64,000 nucleotides of DNA from Streptomyces sp. B21-105. GTDB taxonomy: Bacteria > Actinomycetota > Actinomycetes > Streptomycetales > Streptomycetaceae. The notes beneath the pieces are model-generated. The model did not search any database. It was not told where the DNA came from and was given only the letters and a program-made list of their open reading frames with translations. This document shows, in pieces, positions 16,354 to 24,862 of the stretch. How positions within the stretch are numbered: position 1 is the stretch's first letter; each line of letters starts with the position of its first letter. A program made the position numbers and the translations under genes. The DNA is taken from the NCBI RefSeq assembly GCF_036898465.1, contig NZ_JARUMJ010000001.1, positions 4,340,001 to 4,404,000 on the forward strand, in the 5' to 3' direction.

Positions 16354-17052
16354 TCACTTGGCGGGAGGCGTCGTCTTCTTCGCGGCGGGCTTGCGCACCG
16401 GGGCCTTCCGGGCGACGGGCTTCTTCGCCGCGGCGGTCTCGGACCGGGCCTCGGCCGGAGCGGTCTTCGGCTCGTCGGTCTTGAGCTGGACCGGCTCGGG
16501 CTTCGGCGCCGTCTTCGGCTCGGCGTTCGGCTCGACCGCGATCGCGAGCTCCTCGATCTCCTCGGCGGCCTCGCCGCGCCAGGTCTTCACGGCCTGCTCG
16601 CCGTGCTCGGCGACCTTCTCGTAGGTCTCACGGGCCTTGACGGCGTACTCGGCGGCGACGCCGACACCGCGCAGGGCGAGGTCCTGGGCGGACTCGCCGA
16701 GCTTCTTCAGGTCGGCGTCGAGGGTGCTGCCGATCTTCTTGATGTCGCCGTCGAGGGTGCTGATGAAGTCGGTGACCTTGGCCTGGAGGGACTCCTGCGC
16801 CTCCTTGGCGCGGGCGGTCGCCTCCTTGGCACGGGCCGTCGCCTCCTTGGCGCGGGCGTTGGCCTTCTCCTGCACGGACTTCGGGTCGGTGTTGCGGACG
16901 GCCTCGAACCGCGCCGGGGCCTCGGTGCGCAGCTGCTCCACCAGGCCCGGCACCTTCTTCGCCTGCTGGAGGGCCAGGTCGGCGGTGCCCGCGGCGAAGT
17001 AGAGCGGAGTCGGGTCGCTGAAGGTCTTGCGCAGGTCGTCGGTGATGGCCAT
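16354..17052 (-). CDS. Heparin-binding hemagglutinin (HbhA)-like protein
   Basis: 232 aa from ATG 17052 (MAITDDLRKTFSDPTPLYFA). It has the HbhA layout. An N-terminal amphipathic segment is followed by a long alpha-helical coiled coil (residues 35-165), including a triplicated 7-residue unit ARAKEAT encoded by 21-bp repeats (16799-16860). The C-terminus (about 178-232) is Lys/Ala/Pro-rich with KKPVARKAP and PAAKKTTPPAK repeats. In mycobacteria HbhA is a surface adhesin and lipid-associated protein. In Streptomyces it is presumably a membrane-associated scaffold, not an adhesin. An upstream frame to 17262 is rejected. It lies downstream of an XRE regulator. Confidence 0.82.
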   Translation of the reverse strand: MAITDDLRKTFSDPTPLYFAAGTADLALQQAKKVPGLVEQLRTEAPARFEAVRNTDPKSVQEKANARAKEATARAKEATARAKEAQESLQAKVTDFISTLDGDIKKIGSTLDADLKKLGESAQDLALRGVGVAAEYAVKARETYEKVAEHGEQAVKTWRGEAAEEIEELAIAVEPNAEPKTAPKPEPVQLKTDEPKTAPAEARSETAAAKKPVARKAPVRKPAAKKTTPPAK

Positions 17053-17197
17053 GGTGAAGGTCCTCCCGGATTCACGTTCGTCTGTGTTCGTCTGTGGTTC
17101 GCGTGCGTGGTTCGCGTGCGCCGAGTACGCACGAGTACGTCGTCCTCGGCTGAGGGTCGTGCGGTTCCGCAGCGGTGCGGCCGGTCCCCTGGTCCGG

Positions 17198-17626
17198 TCA
17201 ACCGGCCGTCTGCTGCGGATCGGCGTCGCTCTCGTGGGCCCGGAGGCCCGTTCCGTCCGCACGGCCGTCGTCGCTCCCGATCCCGTTCTCCCTGCGGAAG
17301 GACTCGTAGATCTGGAGCAGCGCCTGCTTCTGGCCCTCGGTCAGGGTGGGATCGGCGAGGATGACCGCCCGGGTCTCGACCTCGTCCAGGTCCCGCTCCG
17401 CGTCGAGGATGCCAGCCCGCACGTACAGCGTCTCGGCGGAGATCCGCAGCGCCTTGGCGACCTGCTGCAGCACCTCCGCGCTCGGCTTGCGCAGCCCGCG
17501 CTCGATCTGGCTCAGATACGGATTGGACACCCCGGCGGCGTCGGCGAGCTGCCGGAGCGACAGCTGCGCGTTGCGCCGCTGCTCGCGCAGGTAGTCACCG
17601 AGATTGCCGACGTTGAGCGATGCCAT
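17198..17626 (-). CDS. XRE family regulator upstream of hbhA-like gene
   Basis: 142 aa from ATG 17626. Residues 8-66 are a classic Cro/CI helix-turn-helix (LGDYLREQRRNAQLSLRQLA, then DAAGVSNPYLSQIERGLRKP). Residues 70-115 form a helical extension (AGILDAERDLDEVETRAVIL, then LTEGQKQALLQIYESFRREN) typical of this Actinobacteria-specific regulator. The same order, regulator then hbhA then small membrane protein, is found in Mycobacterium tuberculosis. A perfect inverted repeat lies 27 bp upstream of the start and is the obvious autoregulatory site. Confidence 0.9.
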   Translation of the reverse strand: MASLNVGNLGDYLREQRRNAQLSLRQLADAAGVSNPYLSQIERGLRKPSAEVLQQVAKALRISAETLYVRAGILDAERDLDEVETRAVILADPTLTEGQKQALLQIYESFRRENGIGSDDGRADGTGLRAHESDADPQQTAG

Positions 17627-17652
17627 GACTCCACCTTGCACCACCACCGCTA

Positions 17653-17680
17653 ACTTTTGCAAGCACCTGCTTGCAAAAGT
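17653..17680. promoter_or_regulatory. Perfect 13-bp inverted repeat, probable XRE operator
   Basis: ACTTTTGCAAGCA and its exact inverse flank a CC centre. It is AT-rich against a GC-rich background and located between the XRE gene start and its upstream spacer. The core TTGCAAG...CTTGCAA is a typical dimer half-site pair. Confidence 0.8.
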
Positions 17681-18071
17681 GCGCCACACCACTCCACGGG
17701 CCCGGCATCGACGCCCCTGTGTCCGGTCTCTGCTGACCTGTCACGCTACAGGTGGGCCGGTCTCGGCCTATGTGAGCCATCTACCCGTGTGTCTCAGTCG
17801 ACCTTGGCCGTCTGCTGTTCTGTCTCGCTCTTCCTGACCCGCTGCCACAGCCTGGCTGTCTACGGTCGCCGTACATGGACAGCGCCGGGTGGGGGTGTCT
17901 GGTGGAGGCTCAGGACTTCCGGCTGGAGTACGTCGACGCTCGCAGTGACCTGAATGAGGGGCCGCTTGAGGTGATGTGGCCGACGCGTTTCGCCTGTTGG
18001 CTCAGGTGGACTGAGACGAGCTCGGCACCGCTGTCTCACCCAGCCTGGACAACAGCAGCGAAGGTGCGGTT
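17681..18071. other. Gene-free spacer
   Basis: About 390 bases between the XRE operator and the 3' end of the NmrA-like gene. Less GC-rich than average. No frame here has coding character or recognisable similarity; it may be decayed sequence at the edge of an accessory block. Confidence 0.5.
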
Positions 18072-18911
18072 TCAGCGGAAGGCAGCACCGTTGTCCGACG
18101 CCCATTGCTGGAACGATCTGGCTGCGGACCCGGTGACCTGGGCAACGGTGTCGCGCACCTTCAGCAATTCGTCATTGACGTCCCCGCCCATCAAGTCGAG
18201 GACGGCATCCGCGGTCTCGTCTCCCATGAAGGAAGCCATCTGCCGGTGGGCTTCCTCCCGGCTGATCTCAATCAAGGCCACCTCCTGCCCCAACGCTGCA
18301 GCGATGGCCGCGACCTGCCATCGGACCGTGACGCACTCCGGCCCCGTCAATGCATACGTCTGCCCCTGGTGGCCCGGCTCGGTCAGCGCCGCACGGGCCA
18401 CCGCCGCGATGTCCGCAGGGTGGATGGTCGGGAGACCGATGTCCGCATACGGCGCTCGAACCACGCCCCGATCCCGAATCGACTGCGCCCACCACAGGGT
18501 GTTCGAGGCGAACTGCGTCGGCCGCAGTATGGTCCAGGCCATGCCGCTGTCCTTGAGTAACCGCTCAACAGCCAGGTTCTCGCCGGCCGCAGGCAGATGC
18601 GGATGAGTCTGCACCGTGATCGACGACACGAGCACCACATGCTCCACGCCTGCCTGCCGGGCAGCCACCAGGACCCCTGCTTCCGCACCCATACCCGACA
18701 ACAGGAACAGGGAGCGCGCTCCCTCCAGCGCGGCCTTCAGAGAATCCGCCCGCGCGAGATCGCCCTCAACGGCTTCGATCCCTTCAGCGAACGAGGCCCG
18801 TCCCGCATCACGAGTCAAACCCCGCACTGGTGCGGCGCCAGCCAGGCGCAACTCCCTCATCAGAGCACTTCCAATGTTCCCGGTCGCGCCGGTCACGAGG
18901 ATCATCGTCAT
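18072..18911 (-). CDS. NmrA-like NAD(P)-binding protein
   Basis: 279 aa from ATG 18911. The Rossmann motif TGATGNIG sits at residues 7-14. It is followed by GLTRDAGRA (cofactor phosphate-binding Arg), VEGDLARADSL, LFLLSGMG, VVLVSSI and TILRPTQFASN, the layout of atypical short-chain reductases of the NmrA/HSCARG/quinone-oxidoreductase-2 type. It could be an NADPH sensor or a quinone/azo reductase. No regulator partner is adjacent. It looks complete and stands alone in an accessory stretch. Confidence 0.87.
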   Translation of the reverse strand: MTMILVTGATGNIGSALMRELRLAGAAPVRGLTRDAGRASFAEGIEAVEGDLARADSLKAALEGARSLFLLSGMGAEAGVLVAARQAGVEHVVLVSSITVQTHPHLPAAGENLAVERLLKDSGMAWTILRPTQFASNTLWWAQSIRDRGVVRAPYADIGLPTIHPADIAAVARAALTEPGHQGQTYALTGPECVTVRWQVAAIAAALGQEVALIEISREEAHRQMASFMGDETADAVLDLMGGDVNDELLKVRDTVAQVTGSAARSFQQWASDNGAAFR

Positions 18912-19334
18912 CTCTTTCTGCCGTCAGCCAGTGATCACGTCCACGGCACGCTAAAACCTCAACCTCACTTGGGGTCAAGAATTCAGCTCCACCGCCTCGT
19001 GCCGGCTCAGGTCAACTGCGACGACAGGACACCTGCACCCTCAGCGGCCGGAGTCGACGACCGCACATGGCTCAGCACCATCATCACGACCACGGCCCGA
19101 CAGATCGAGACCCTCCTGGCCGCCCCGGAAGGCACAGTTGCCCCGGCTCAGGGTGCGCACTAGGGTCGATCGGGTGACTGCCGGGTCGGCCATGGGCCAT
19201 ACACGAGTGAGGCGCCCGGCCTCGGCGTGAGCGCAGGGCGGGCCAGAGCCCCGCCCGATTCTCCCTGTCTTCCCTCCCAGCGCCCTCGCACGGCGCCCTG
19301 CCCAGCGGATTCAAGACCCGGAGACACGCCTCAG
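18912..19334. other. Spacer, no supported gene
   Basis: 423 bases. One frame ending at TAG 19163 has plausible coding character over its last 60 codons (a helical VDDRTWLSTIITTTARQIET stretch) but no start or family, so it may be a remnant of a lost gene. Nothing else is recognisable. Confidence 0.4.
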
Positions 19335-19763
19335 ATGTCACTCAAGCAGCAGCGCGAACCCAATTCCACGGCGGCGACGACCAGCGTCCAGTTGAACCAC
19401 ACCGCCGTCTACGCAAGCGACCGTCGGCTGTCGGCCGAGTTCATCGCCACGATCCTGGGCCTGAAGGTCAGCGCTCCGTTCGGGCCGTTCCTGCCCGTCG
19501 ACCTCGGCAATGGCGTCACGCTCGACTACTACGAAAAGCGCGACGAGCCGATCCAGCCCCAGCACTACGCGTTCCTCGTTCCCGACGAGCAGTTCGACAC
19601 CATGGTCGCCCGTCTGGACGCGGTCGGGGTCGTCCACTACGCCGACCCCAACCACACCGAACCAGGCCAGATCAACCGCCTCTTCGGCGGACGCGGCGCA
19701 TACTTCGACGACCCGGACGGCCACAACATGGAGATCATGACCCGGCCCTACGCCCGCCCCTAG
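19335..19763 (+). CDS. VOC (glyoxalase/bleomycin-resistance-type) family protein
   Basis: 142 aa from ATG 19335. A single beta-alpha-beta-beta-beta module pair: VQLNHTAVYASDRRLSAEFI with the first metal-ligand His, then HYAFLVPDEQFD with the second His and a terminal Glu in DPDGHNMEIM. These are the three usual metal ligands of VOC enzymes. The reaction could be a lyase, dioxygenase or binding function. No ribosome site is obvious. Confidence 0.87.
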   Translation: MSLKQQREPNSTAATTSVQLNHTAVYASDRRLSAEFIATILGLKVSAPFGPFLPVDLGNGVTLDYYEKRDEPIQPQHYAFLVPDEQFDTMVARLDAVGVVHYADPNHTEPGQINRLFGGRGAYFDDPDGHNMEIMTRPYARP

Positions 19764-19921
19764 AAGGCCGTCCGGCAGCAGCACGTCGGACTCTCTCCAC
19801 CTCCGATCACCCGTTGCCGACGAAGCAGCTGTCGCAGGTCGACGGCGCCCTCTCGGGCTGACCTCATCGCCAACAGACAGTCCGCGAAGCCGTGTTCGTG
19901 GGCCGCGCTCCCGGGCAGTTC

Positions 19922-20083
19922 TCACCAGCCCCAGGCCGGCGTCTGTTCGCCGTGGGTCCAGACCGCTGTCGTCCTGGGACGGCTCGCCGCGGTGAACGCG
20001 ATGCCCGTCCACCGCATCCAGTAGCCCTCCCGGACGGCGATCTCCGGCGGCGCTGTCGGCGTCCGTTCGCGAGCGCCGGTCAT
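19922..20083 (-). CDS. Unrecognised 53-aa protein downstream of FAD monooxygenase
   Basis: ATG 20083 to TGA 19922, 18 bp after the monooxygenase stop and on the same strand. The translation MTGARERTPTAPPEIAVREG then YWMRWTGIAFTAASRPRTTA and a Trp-rich end (HGEQTPAWGW) is aromatic-rich, unlike chance frames here. Product not recognised; it could be a remnant. The ribosome site is weak (GAGACC). Likely co-transcribed with the monooxygenase. Confidence 0.5.
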   Translation of the reverse strand: MTGARERTPTAPPEIAVREGYWMRWTGIAFTAASRPRTTAVWTHGEQTPAWGW

Positions 20084-20101
20084 CGGTGGTCTCGGACGGC
20101 G

Positions 20102-21229
20102 TCAGGAGGGCTGGACCCGGTCGAAGAGGGCGAGGGCTTCGGCGGGGTCCGGGCTCACCAGGCGCTCCAGGCCGGTCGTCGTGATCTCCGCCCACCTGCC
20201 GGCCCGCTCCCACATCCGTTCCTCGAAGGCGCGGACGGCCGTGTCCAGATCTGCGGGGCCGGCGGCGATGGACTCGGCGAGTTCGGCGCCTTCCAGCATC
20301 GCGAGGTTCGCGCCCGCCCCCAACGGCGGCATCAGGTGGGCGGCGTCGCCCAGCAGCGTCACCCCGGGGACATGGGTCCAGGTGTGGGACACGGGCAGGG
20401 CGTAAAGGGGGCGGTGGACGAACGCGGTGCCGCGGCGGAGGAGGTCGAGGACGGGAGCGGCCCAGCCGTCGAACAGGGCCAGCAGGCTCGAGCGCACGGC
20501 CACGGCGTCGGACGCGTCCAGGTTCGTGTGCCAGTCCAGCGGCGCGCGGAACTTGGCGTACACCTTGACGTGGCCGCCGCTGTTGCGCTGGGCGACGAGG
20601 GAGCGGTTCACGCCGTACACGGCCACGGAACCGTCGCCGATCAGCCCGGCGAGGTCGGGGTGCCGGGTGTCGACGTCGTCGAGGGAGGTCTCGACCGTGG
20701 TGACGCCGGTGTAGTGCGGCGTCACCGGCGAGACCGCCGGGCGGACTCGGGACCAGGCGCCGTCCGCGCCGACCACGAGGTCGAACGTCTCCTGTCGTCC
20801 GTCCGCGAAATGGACCCGTACGCCGTCCCTGGTCCCTGGCACCACCTGCGACACGCCCCGCCCCCACTGGACGTCGAGCGGGCCGAGCAGCAGATCACGG
20901 AGTTGCCCGCGGTCGATCTCGGGATTGGCCCGGTCGTCCGGACCGGGTCGCCAGTCGCGCAGGACGGTCCCGGCCGGGTCCAGGATGCGCATGGCCTGCC
21001 CCTCGGGGCGGGACAGCGTCTCGAACTCCGCCGACAGCCCCGCCTTGTCCAGCGCGACCCGGCCCAGCCCTTCATGCAGGTCCAGCGTGCCGCCCATGGG
21101 GCGGGCGTCGGGGGCGGGATCACGTTCGAGGACGGTGACGGTGACGGTGTCGGTGTCGTGGCGGTGCAGGACACGGGCGAGGGTGAGGCCGCCGGGACCG
21201 CCGCCGACCACCGCGATGCGTTGTCTCAT
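20102..21229 (-). CDS. FAD-dependent monooxygenase (TetX/UbiH-like)
   Basis: 375 aa from ATG 21229. N-terminal MRQRIAVVGGGPGGLTLARV supplies the GxGxxG FAD site at residues 9-14. DLVVGADGAWSRVRP is the DG motif and TLLGDAAHLMPPLGAGANLA is the GD motif that contacts FAD ribose. The sequence resembles TetX-type tetracycline-inactivating and related small-molecule hydroxylases (PMGGTLDLHEG is characteristic). Substrate unknown. It is divergent from a TetR gene with a palindrome between them, a common drug- or metabolite-inducible arrangement. Confidence 0.9.
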   Translation of the reverse strand: MRQRIAVVGGGPGGLTLARVLHRHDTDTVTVTVLERDPAPDARPMGGTLDLHEGLGRVALDKAGLSAEFETLSRPEGQAMRILDPAGTVLRDWRPGPDDRANPEIDRGQLRDLLLGPLDVQWGRGVSQVVPGTRDGVRVHFADGRQETFDLVVGADGAWSRVRPAVSPVTPHYTGVTTVETSLDDVDTRHPDLAGLIGDGSVAVYGVNRSLVAQRNSGGHVKVYAKFRAPLDWHTNLDASDAVAVRSSLLALFDGWAAPVLDLLRRGTAFVHRPLYALPVSHTWTHVPGVTLLGDAAHLMPPLGAGANLAMLEGAELAESIAAGPADLDTAVRAFEERMWERAGRWAEITTTGLERLVSPDPAEALALFDRVQPS

Positions 21230-21233
21230 GTCG

Positions 21234-21244
21234 ATACACTGTAT
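21234..21244. promoter_or_regulatory. Palindrome between FAD monooxygenase and TetR genes
   Basis: ATACACTGTAT is an 11-bp palindrome in the 53-bp divergent spacer. A broader inverted pair, CGATACA (21232-21238) and TGTATCG (21258-21264), brackets the same segment. On the minus strand TTGCGA and TACAGT, 18 bp apart, form a promoter overlapping it. Probable TetR operator. Confidence 0.65.
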
Positions 21245-21282
21245 TGACACAAGACGATGTATCGCAAGAGTACGGTGTGACC

Positions 21283-21975
21283 ATGACTGTGTGGGACCGG
21301 CCGGAGCCGCCGACTCGCCCCGTGCCGCTCGACCGGGAGCGGATCGTCGCCGCCGCCGTCGCACTCGCCGACGAGGGCGGGCTGGAGGCCGTGTCGGTGC
21401 GCAAGGTCGCCGCGCGGCTGAACGCCGGCCCGATGCGGCTGTACGGCTACATCTCCACCAAGGAGGAGCTGTTCGACCTCATGGTGGACGAGGTCCAGGC
21501 AGAGATACTCCCCGAGGAGAAGCCCGGCGACTGGCGGGAGGCCCTGCGCGTCCTCGCCCACCGCACGAGGCAGGCCGCCCTCCGGCACGAATGGCTGGCC
21601 GACCTGCTCGGCGGCCGCCCGTCCCTGGGTCCGAACGGCCTCGCCCTGACCGAGGCCACACTGTCCGCCCTCGACGGCCTCGCCGACGTCGACACCGTGA
21701 TGCGCGCCGTGGAGACCGTCAGCGCCTACTTCACCGGCGCGATCAGGCGCGAGATCGCGAACCTGCGGGCCGAGCGCGCCACGGGCCTGTCCAAGCACGA
21801 GTGGCAGCGCGCCTCCGGGCCGCACGTGACGCGCATGTTGGCCACGGGCCGCTTCCCGGCGCTGGCCAGGGCCGTGTACGACGGCGCGGACGTGGACGCC
21901 GAGGAGTCCTTCGCGACCGGCCTGGACTGGGTCCTCGACGCCGTGGCCGCCAAACTCATCGGGCCGTCGGCGTGA
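21283..21975 (+). CDS. TetR family repressor (TetR_C type)
   Basis: 230 aa from ATG 21283. Residues 18-64 are the helix-turn-helix (LDRERIVAAAVALADEGGLE, then VSVRKVAARLNAGPMRLYGY). The GPMRLYGYISTKEELFDLM form of helix 3 is typical of the TetR_C (tetracycline-repressor class) subfamily. The ligand domain fills the rest. It probably represses the divergent FAD monooxygenase and itself through the palindrome at 21234. Confidence 0.9.
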   Translation: MTVWDRPEPPTRPVPLDRERIVAAAVALADEGGLEAVSVRKVAARLNAGPMRLYGYISTKEELFDLMVDEVQAEILPEEKPGDWREALRVLAHRTRQAALRHEWLADLLGGRPSLGPNGLALTEATLSALDGLADVDTVMRAVETVSAYFTGAIRREIANLRAERATGLSKHEWQRASGPHVTRMLATGRFPALARAVYDGADVDAEESFATGLDWVLDAVAAKLIGPSA

Positions 21976-22130
21976 TGCTCGGTTCCTGCCTGGGAATCTC
22001 GATCACGCCATTGCCTTGCCGGTCGCCCTGCCATTACCGTCCGCGAGGTCCCGGACCGGACCGGGACCCTTTCCCCGCACCGCACGCACGGCACGCACGG
22101 CACATTCAGAGACCTTTCGGGAGAAACCCT

Positions 22131-22610
22131 GTGGCACGCCTGTGGGAAATACAGGAAAGCATCGTCGTCAACGCTCCCCGCGCAGAGGTCTACGCGGCGC
22201 TTTCCCATCTCCGGAACATGGGGAAATGGAGTCCGGAATGCTTCTACGTGTGGCACCGCGGCACGACGGTACGCGAGGGGACCGGATTCGTGGGGTTCAA
22301 CCGCAAGGGGCCTCTGGTGTGGTTCACGACCTGCCGGGTCACCGTGGCCGACGGACCCCACGAGTTCGCGTTCCGGGTCGGCACCTTCGGTCTGCCGGTG
22401 GCCCTGTGGGGCTACCGGCTCGAGCCGGAGGGTGAAGGGACCCTCGTCACCGAGTACTGGCAGGACCTGCGGAGCGGGGCCGGTGCGCGCGTCACGGAGC
22501 TGCTCGGACTCCTGTTCACCGGCACTCGTCCCGAGGCCCGGGCGGAGGCCAACCGGGCCGGCATGCGCACCACTCTGCTGCGGCTGAGGCAAGCCGTGGC
22601 GGCTGTCTGA
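22131..22610 (+). CDS. SRPBCC (polyketide cyclase-like) protein
   Basis: 159 aa from GTG 22131, with CGGGAG upstream. The sequence follows the START/SRPBCC pattern: an EIQESIVVNAPRAEVYAALS first strand and helix, LRNMGKWSPECFYVWHRG, GTGFVGFNRKG, a beta-rich middle, and a long C-terminal helix. A hydrophobic cavity protein; it may bind a lipid or polyketide. It follows the TetR gene by 155 bp and could be co-regulated. Confidence 0.82.
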   Translation: MARLWEIQESIVVNAPRAEVYAALSHLRNMGKWSPECFYVWHRGTTVREGTGFVGFNRKGPLVWFTTCRVTVADGPHEFAFRVGTFGLPVALWGYRLEPEGEGTLVTEYWQDLRSGAGARVTELLGLLFTGTRPEARAEANRAGMRTTLLRLRQAVAAV

Positions 22611-22699
22611 CGGATCGGCAGAGCGGCAGAGCGAGACACGCCCCTGCTTTGTGAATCCTCCCGGGCCGCGCGTCTTCGGCGGCGCGGCGACCGGGCCCG

Positions 22700-24823
22700 T
22701 CAGGCCTCCGTCTCCCACGGCAACGCCCGTTCGTGCACCACGTCCAGACGGGAGACCGCCCGGGTGAGGACGACGTAGAGGCGGTTCAGGCCGCGGCGCT
22801 CCGATTCCGCGACGGCCGCCGGTTCGACGGCGACGACGTGGTCGTACTCCAGGCCTTTGACGAGGGTCGCGGGGACGACCGTGACCCGGGCGGCCGGGTC
22901 CTGCGGGCCGGCGGCCGGGACACCGGACGCGGTGAGGGCCTCGCGGATCGCGTCGGCCTGGGAGTCCGCGGCGATGACGCCGACCGAGCCCTCGTGGGTG
23001 AGGGCGTCGCGGACGGCGGCGGCGACCGCGGAGGGGAGGTCGCGGTCGGCCCGCCGGACGCGCAGTTCGCCGTCCCGGCGCAGGGATTGGGCCCGGGGCA
23101 CGTCGGCGTCGAGGCGGTCGAGCAGGCGGCCCGCGAGGGCGAGGACGGCGGCCGGGACGCGGAAACCCGTGGTCAGCGGCACGATCGTGGCGTCCGGCTT
23201 GCCCAGGTGGGTCAGCTGGACCCGCCAGGAGGACGCCGCCCAGTCCGTGGTGCCCTGGGCCAGGTCGCCGAGGACCGTGAGCGAGCCGAAGCGGACCCTG
23301 CGGGCGACGGCCCGGCACTCCATCGGCGAGAGGTCCTGGGCCTCGTCGACGACGACATGGCCGTATCCCGGCGGATGGTCCAGCAGGCCGGCGATCTCGT
23401 CGAGGAGGACGAGGTCGGCGGCCGACCAGCGTGCCGACTTCGGCGTACGGGGCGGGCGCGGCCAGTGCAGGGCGCGTTGCTCGTCGGGGTCCAGGAGTCC
23501 GTCCGCGGCCCGGGCCAGCTCCTGGGGGTCGGTGAGCAGCCGGGCCAGCACCTCCGCCGGCCGCGCCTTCGGCCACACCGCCTCCACGCAGGCGCTCACC
23601 GGCGCGGCCCGTTCGATCCGGCGCGTCCAGGAGGCCGGACGGGGCCCGCTGCGGCGTTCCACCTGCTCCTGGAGCAGGCGCACGATCCGGGCCCGCACCC
23701 GCTCGCGGCCGGTGGCGTAGGGCGGCTCCTCGGCCAGCACGGTGGCGACGATCTCCGTCAGCGCCGGGCCGGCGATCCGCCAGTGACCGGAGCCCTCCGG
23801 GACGTGCAGGTCCTCGGCGCGGTCGGCCGCCACCCTCCCGTACACGGCCCGGCGCAGCACCTCGGCCATCCGTGCGTCGTGTTTGACGGCGGCGGTCCGC
23901 TCGGGGTCCGTGGCGGTCGCCCGGTGGCCGGCGGCGATCTCGTCCTGGAGCGTCGACTGCCGGACGCCGGTCTCGCCGAGGGAGGGGAGCACCTCGGCGA
24001 TGTAGGAGAGGAAGGCTCGGTTGGGGCCGAGGATCAGCAGGCCGCCGCGTCGGATGCGGCGCGGGTGGGTGTAGAGGAGGTAGGCGGCCCGGTGCAGGCC
24101 GACCGCGGTCTTGCCGGTGCCGGGGGCACCCTGCACGCACACCGACGCGGCGAGGCCCCCGCGTACGAGGTCGTCCTGGTCGGGCTGGATGGTCGCGGCG
24201 ATGTCCCGCATGGGGCCCACGCGGGGGCGTTCGATCTCTCGCGCGACGATGCCCCCGCCCGGCCCGACGATGTCGGCGCTCGCGTTCCCGCCGCCCCCGC
24301 ACCCGTCTCCCGCGGCCCCGTCCAGCCGCTCGTCCTCCAGGCCCGTGAGGTCGGCGGAGTCGCCCCGGCTGCCCGGGGCCCAGCCGAACCGCCGCCGTAC
24401 GGCCACGCCCTGTGGGTCGCGGACGCTCGCCTGGTAGAAGGCGCGGGAGACGGGGGCTCGCCAGTCGACGACGAGCGGTGGGGCGGCCGGGTGCTCGCTG
24501 ACGCGGAGCCGCCCGATGTGGTGGGCGAGGCCCTCGTGCGCCCCGCCCGTGCCGGGCGCGAAGTCGAGCCGGCCGAAGAACAGCGGGCCCTCGGGCAGTT
24601 CGTGCAGCGCCTTGGCGTGGCTGCGCAGCCGGTAGCCGAGGACTTCGGCGTCGGCGCCGGAGGCGGAGACGTCCTCGCCGGTGACGACCTGGAGGTCGGC
24701 GCCCTCGACCATCGCGGCGAAGGCGGCACGGCAGGCGTCGTGGTGGGCGCGTTCGGCGTGCAGGACGGTGTCGAGGTCGGGCGGGTTCGCGCAGTCCGTG
24801 GAGGCGGGTTCGGGTGCCGTCAT
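22700..24823 (-). CDS. HelD/HelR-like superfamily 1 ATPase (RNA polymerase recycling type)
   Basis: 707 aa from ATG 24823. Walker A GAPGTGKTAVGLHR at residues 232-245, Walker B VVVDEAQDLSP near 490, GDLAQGT and TTGFRVP motifs, and a C-terminal VTVVPATLVKGLEYDHVVAV then NRLYVVLTRAV give a complete SF1 helicase core. The N-terminal coiled segment plus FGRLDF and VVDWRAPVSRAFYQA are HelD-family signatures. Those proteins bind RNA polymerase, and HelR members protect it from rifamycins. No rifamycin-associated element was recognised upstream; instead there is a palindrome next to a TetR gene. Function is inferred. Confidence 0.85.
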   Translation of the reverse strand: MTAPEPASTDCANPPDLDTVLHAERAHHDACRAAFAAMVEGADLQVVTGEDVSASGADAEVLGYRLRSHAKALHELPEGPLFFGRLDFAPGTGGAHEGLAHHIGRLRVSEHPAAPPLVVDWRAPVSRAFYQASVRDPQGVAVRRRFGWAPGSRGDSADLTGLEDERLDGAAGDGCGGGGNASADIVGPGGGIVAREIERPRVGPMRDIAATIQPDQDDLVRGGLAASVCVQGAPGTGKTAVGLHRAAYLLYTHPRRIRRGGLLILGPNRAFLSYIAEVLPSLGETGVRQSTLQDEIAAGHRATATDPERTAAVKHDARMAEVLRRAVYGRVAADRAEDLHVPEGSGHWRIAGPALTEIVATVLAEEPPYATGRERVRARIVRLLQEQVERRSGPRPASWTRRIERAAPVSACVEAVWPKARPAEVLARLLTDPQELARAADGLLDPDEQRALHWPRPPRTPKSARWSAADLVLLDEIAGLLDHPPGYGHVVVDEAQDLSPMECRAVARRVRFGSLTVLGDLAQGTTDWAASSWRVQLTHLGKPDATIVPLTTGFRVPAAVLALAGRLLDRLDADVPRAQSLRRDGELRVRRADRDLPSAVAAAVRDALTHEGSVGVIAADSQADAIREALTASGVPAAGPQDPAARVTVVPATLVKGLEYDHVVAVEPAAVAESERRGLNRLYVVLTRAVSRLDVVHERALPWETEA

Positions 24824-24829
24824 CCGGCA

Positions 24830-24835
24830 AGGATA
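24830..24835 (-). promoter_or_regulatory. -10 TATCCT for HelR-like gene, leaderless
   Basis: On the minus strand TATCCT ends 6 nt before the ATG at 24823. GTGACT sits 16 bp further upstream (24852-24857) as a -35. There is no ribosome site. Confidence 0.55.
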
Positions 24836-24841
24836 GCGAAT

Positions 24842-24860
24842 AACGTTACCGAGTCACGTT
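24842..24860. promoter_or_regulatory. Near-palindrome over the HelR-like promoter, probable TetR operator
   Basis: AACGTTACCGAGTCACGTT is a 19-bp inverted repeat with one mismatch covering the -35. It lies 2 bp after the TetR stop codon. A related GGTTACGTT half-site follows at about 24869, inside the TetR gene end. Confidence 0.6.
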
Positions 24861-24862
24861 TT

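Noticed and set aside
18957..19163. Possible gene piece ending at 19163
   Set aside because: Helical-looking residues but no start, family or ribosome site; listed only as spacer.
21726..24830. 1034-aa minus-strand frame overlapping the HelR-like gene
   Set aside because: A shadow frame: no domain, extremely Arg/Pro-rich, whereas the overlapping frame has all helicase motifs.
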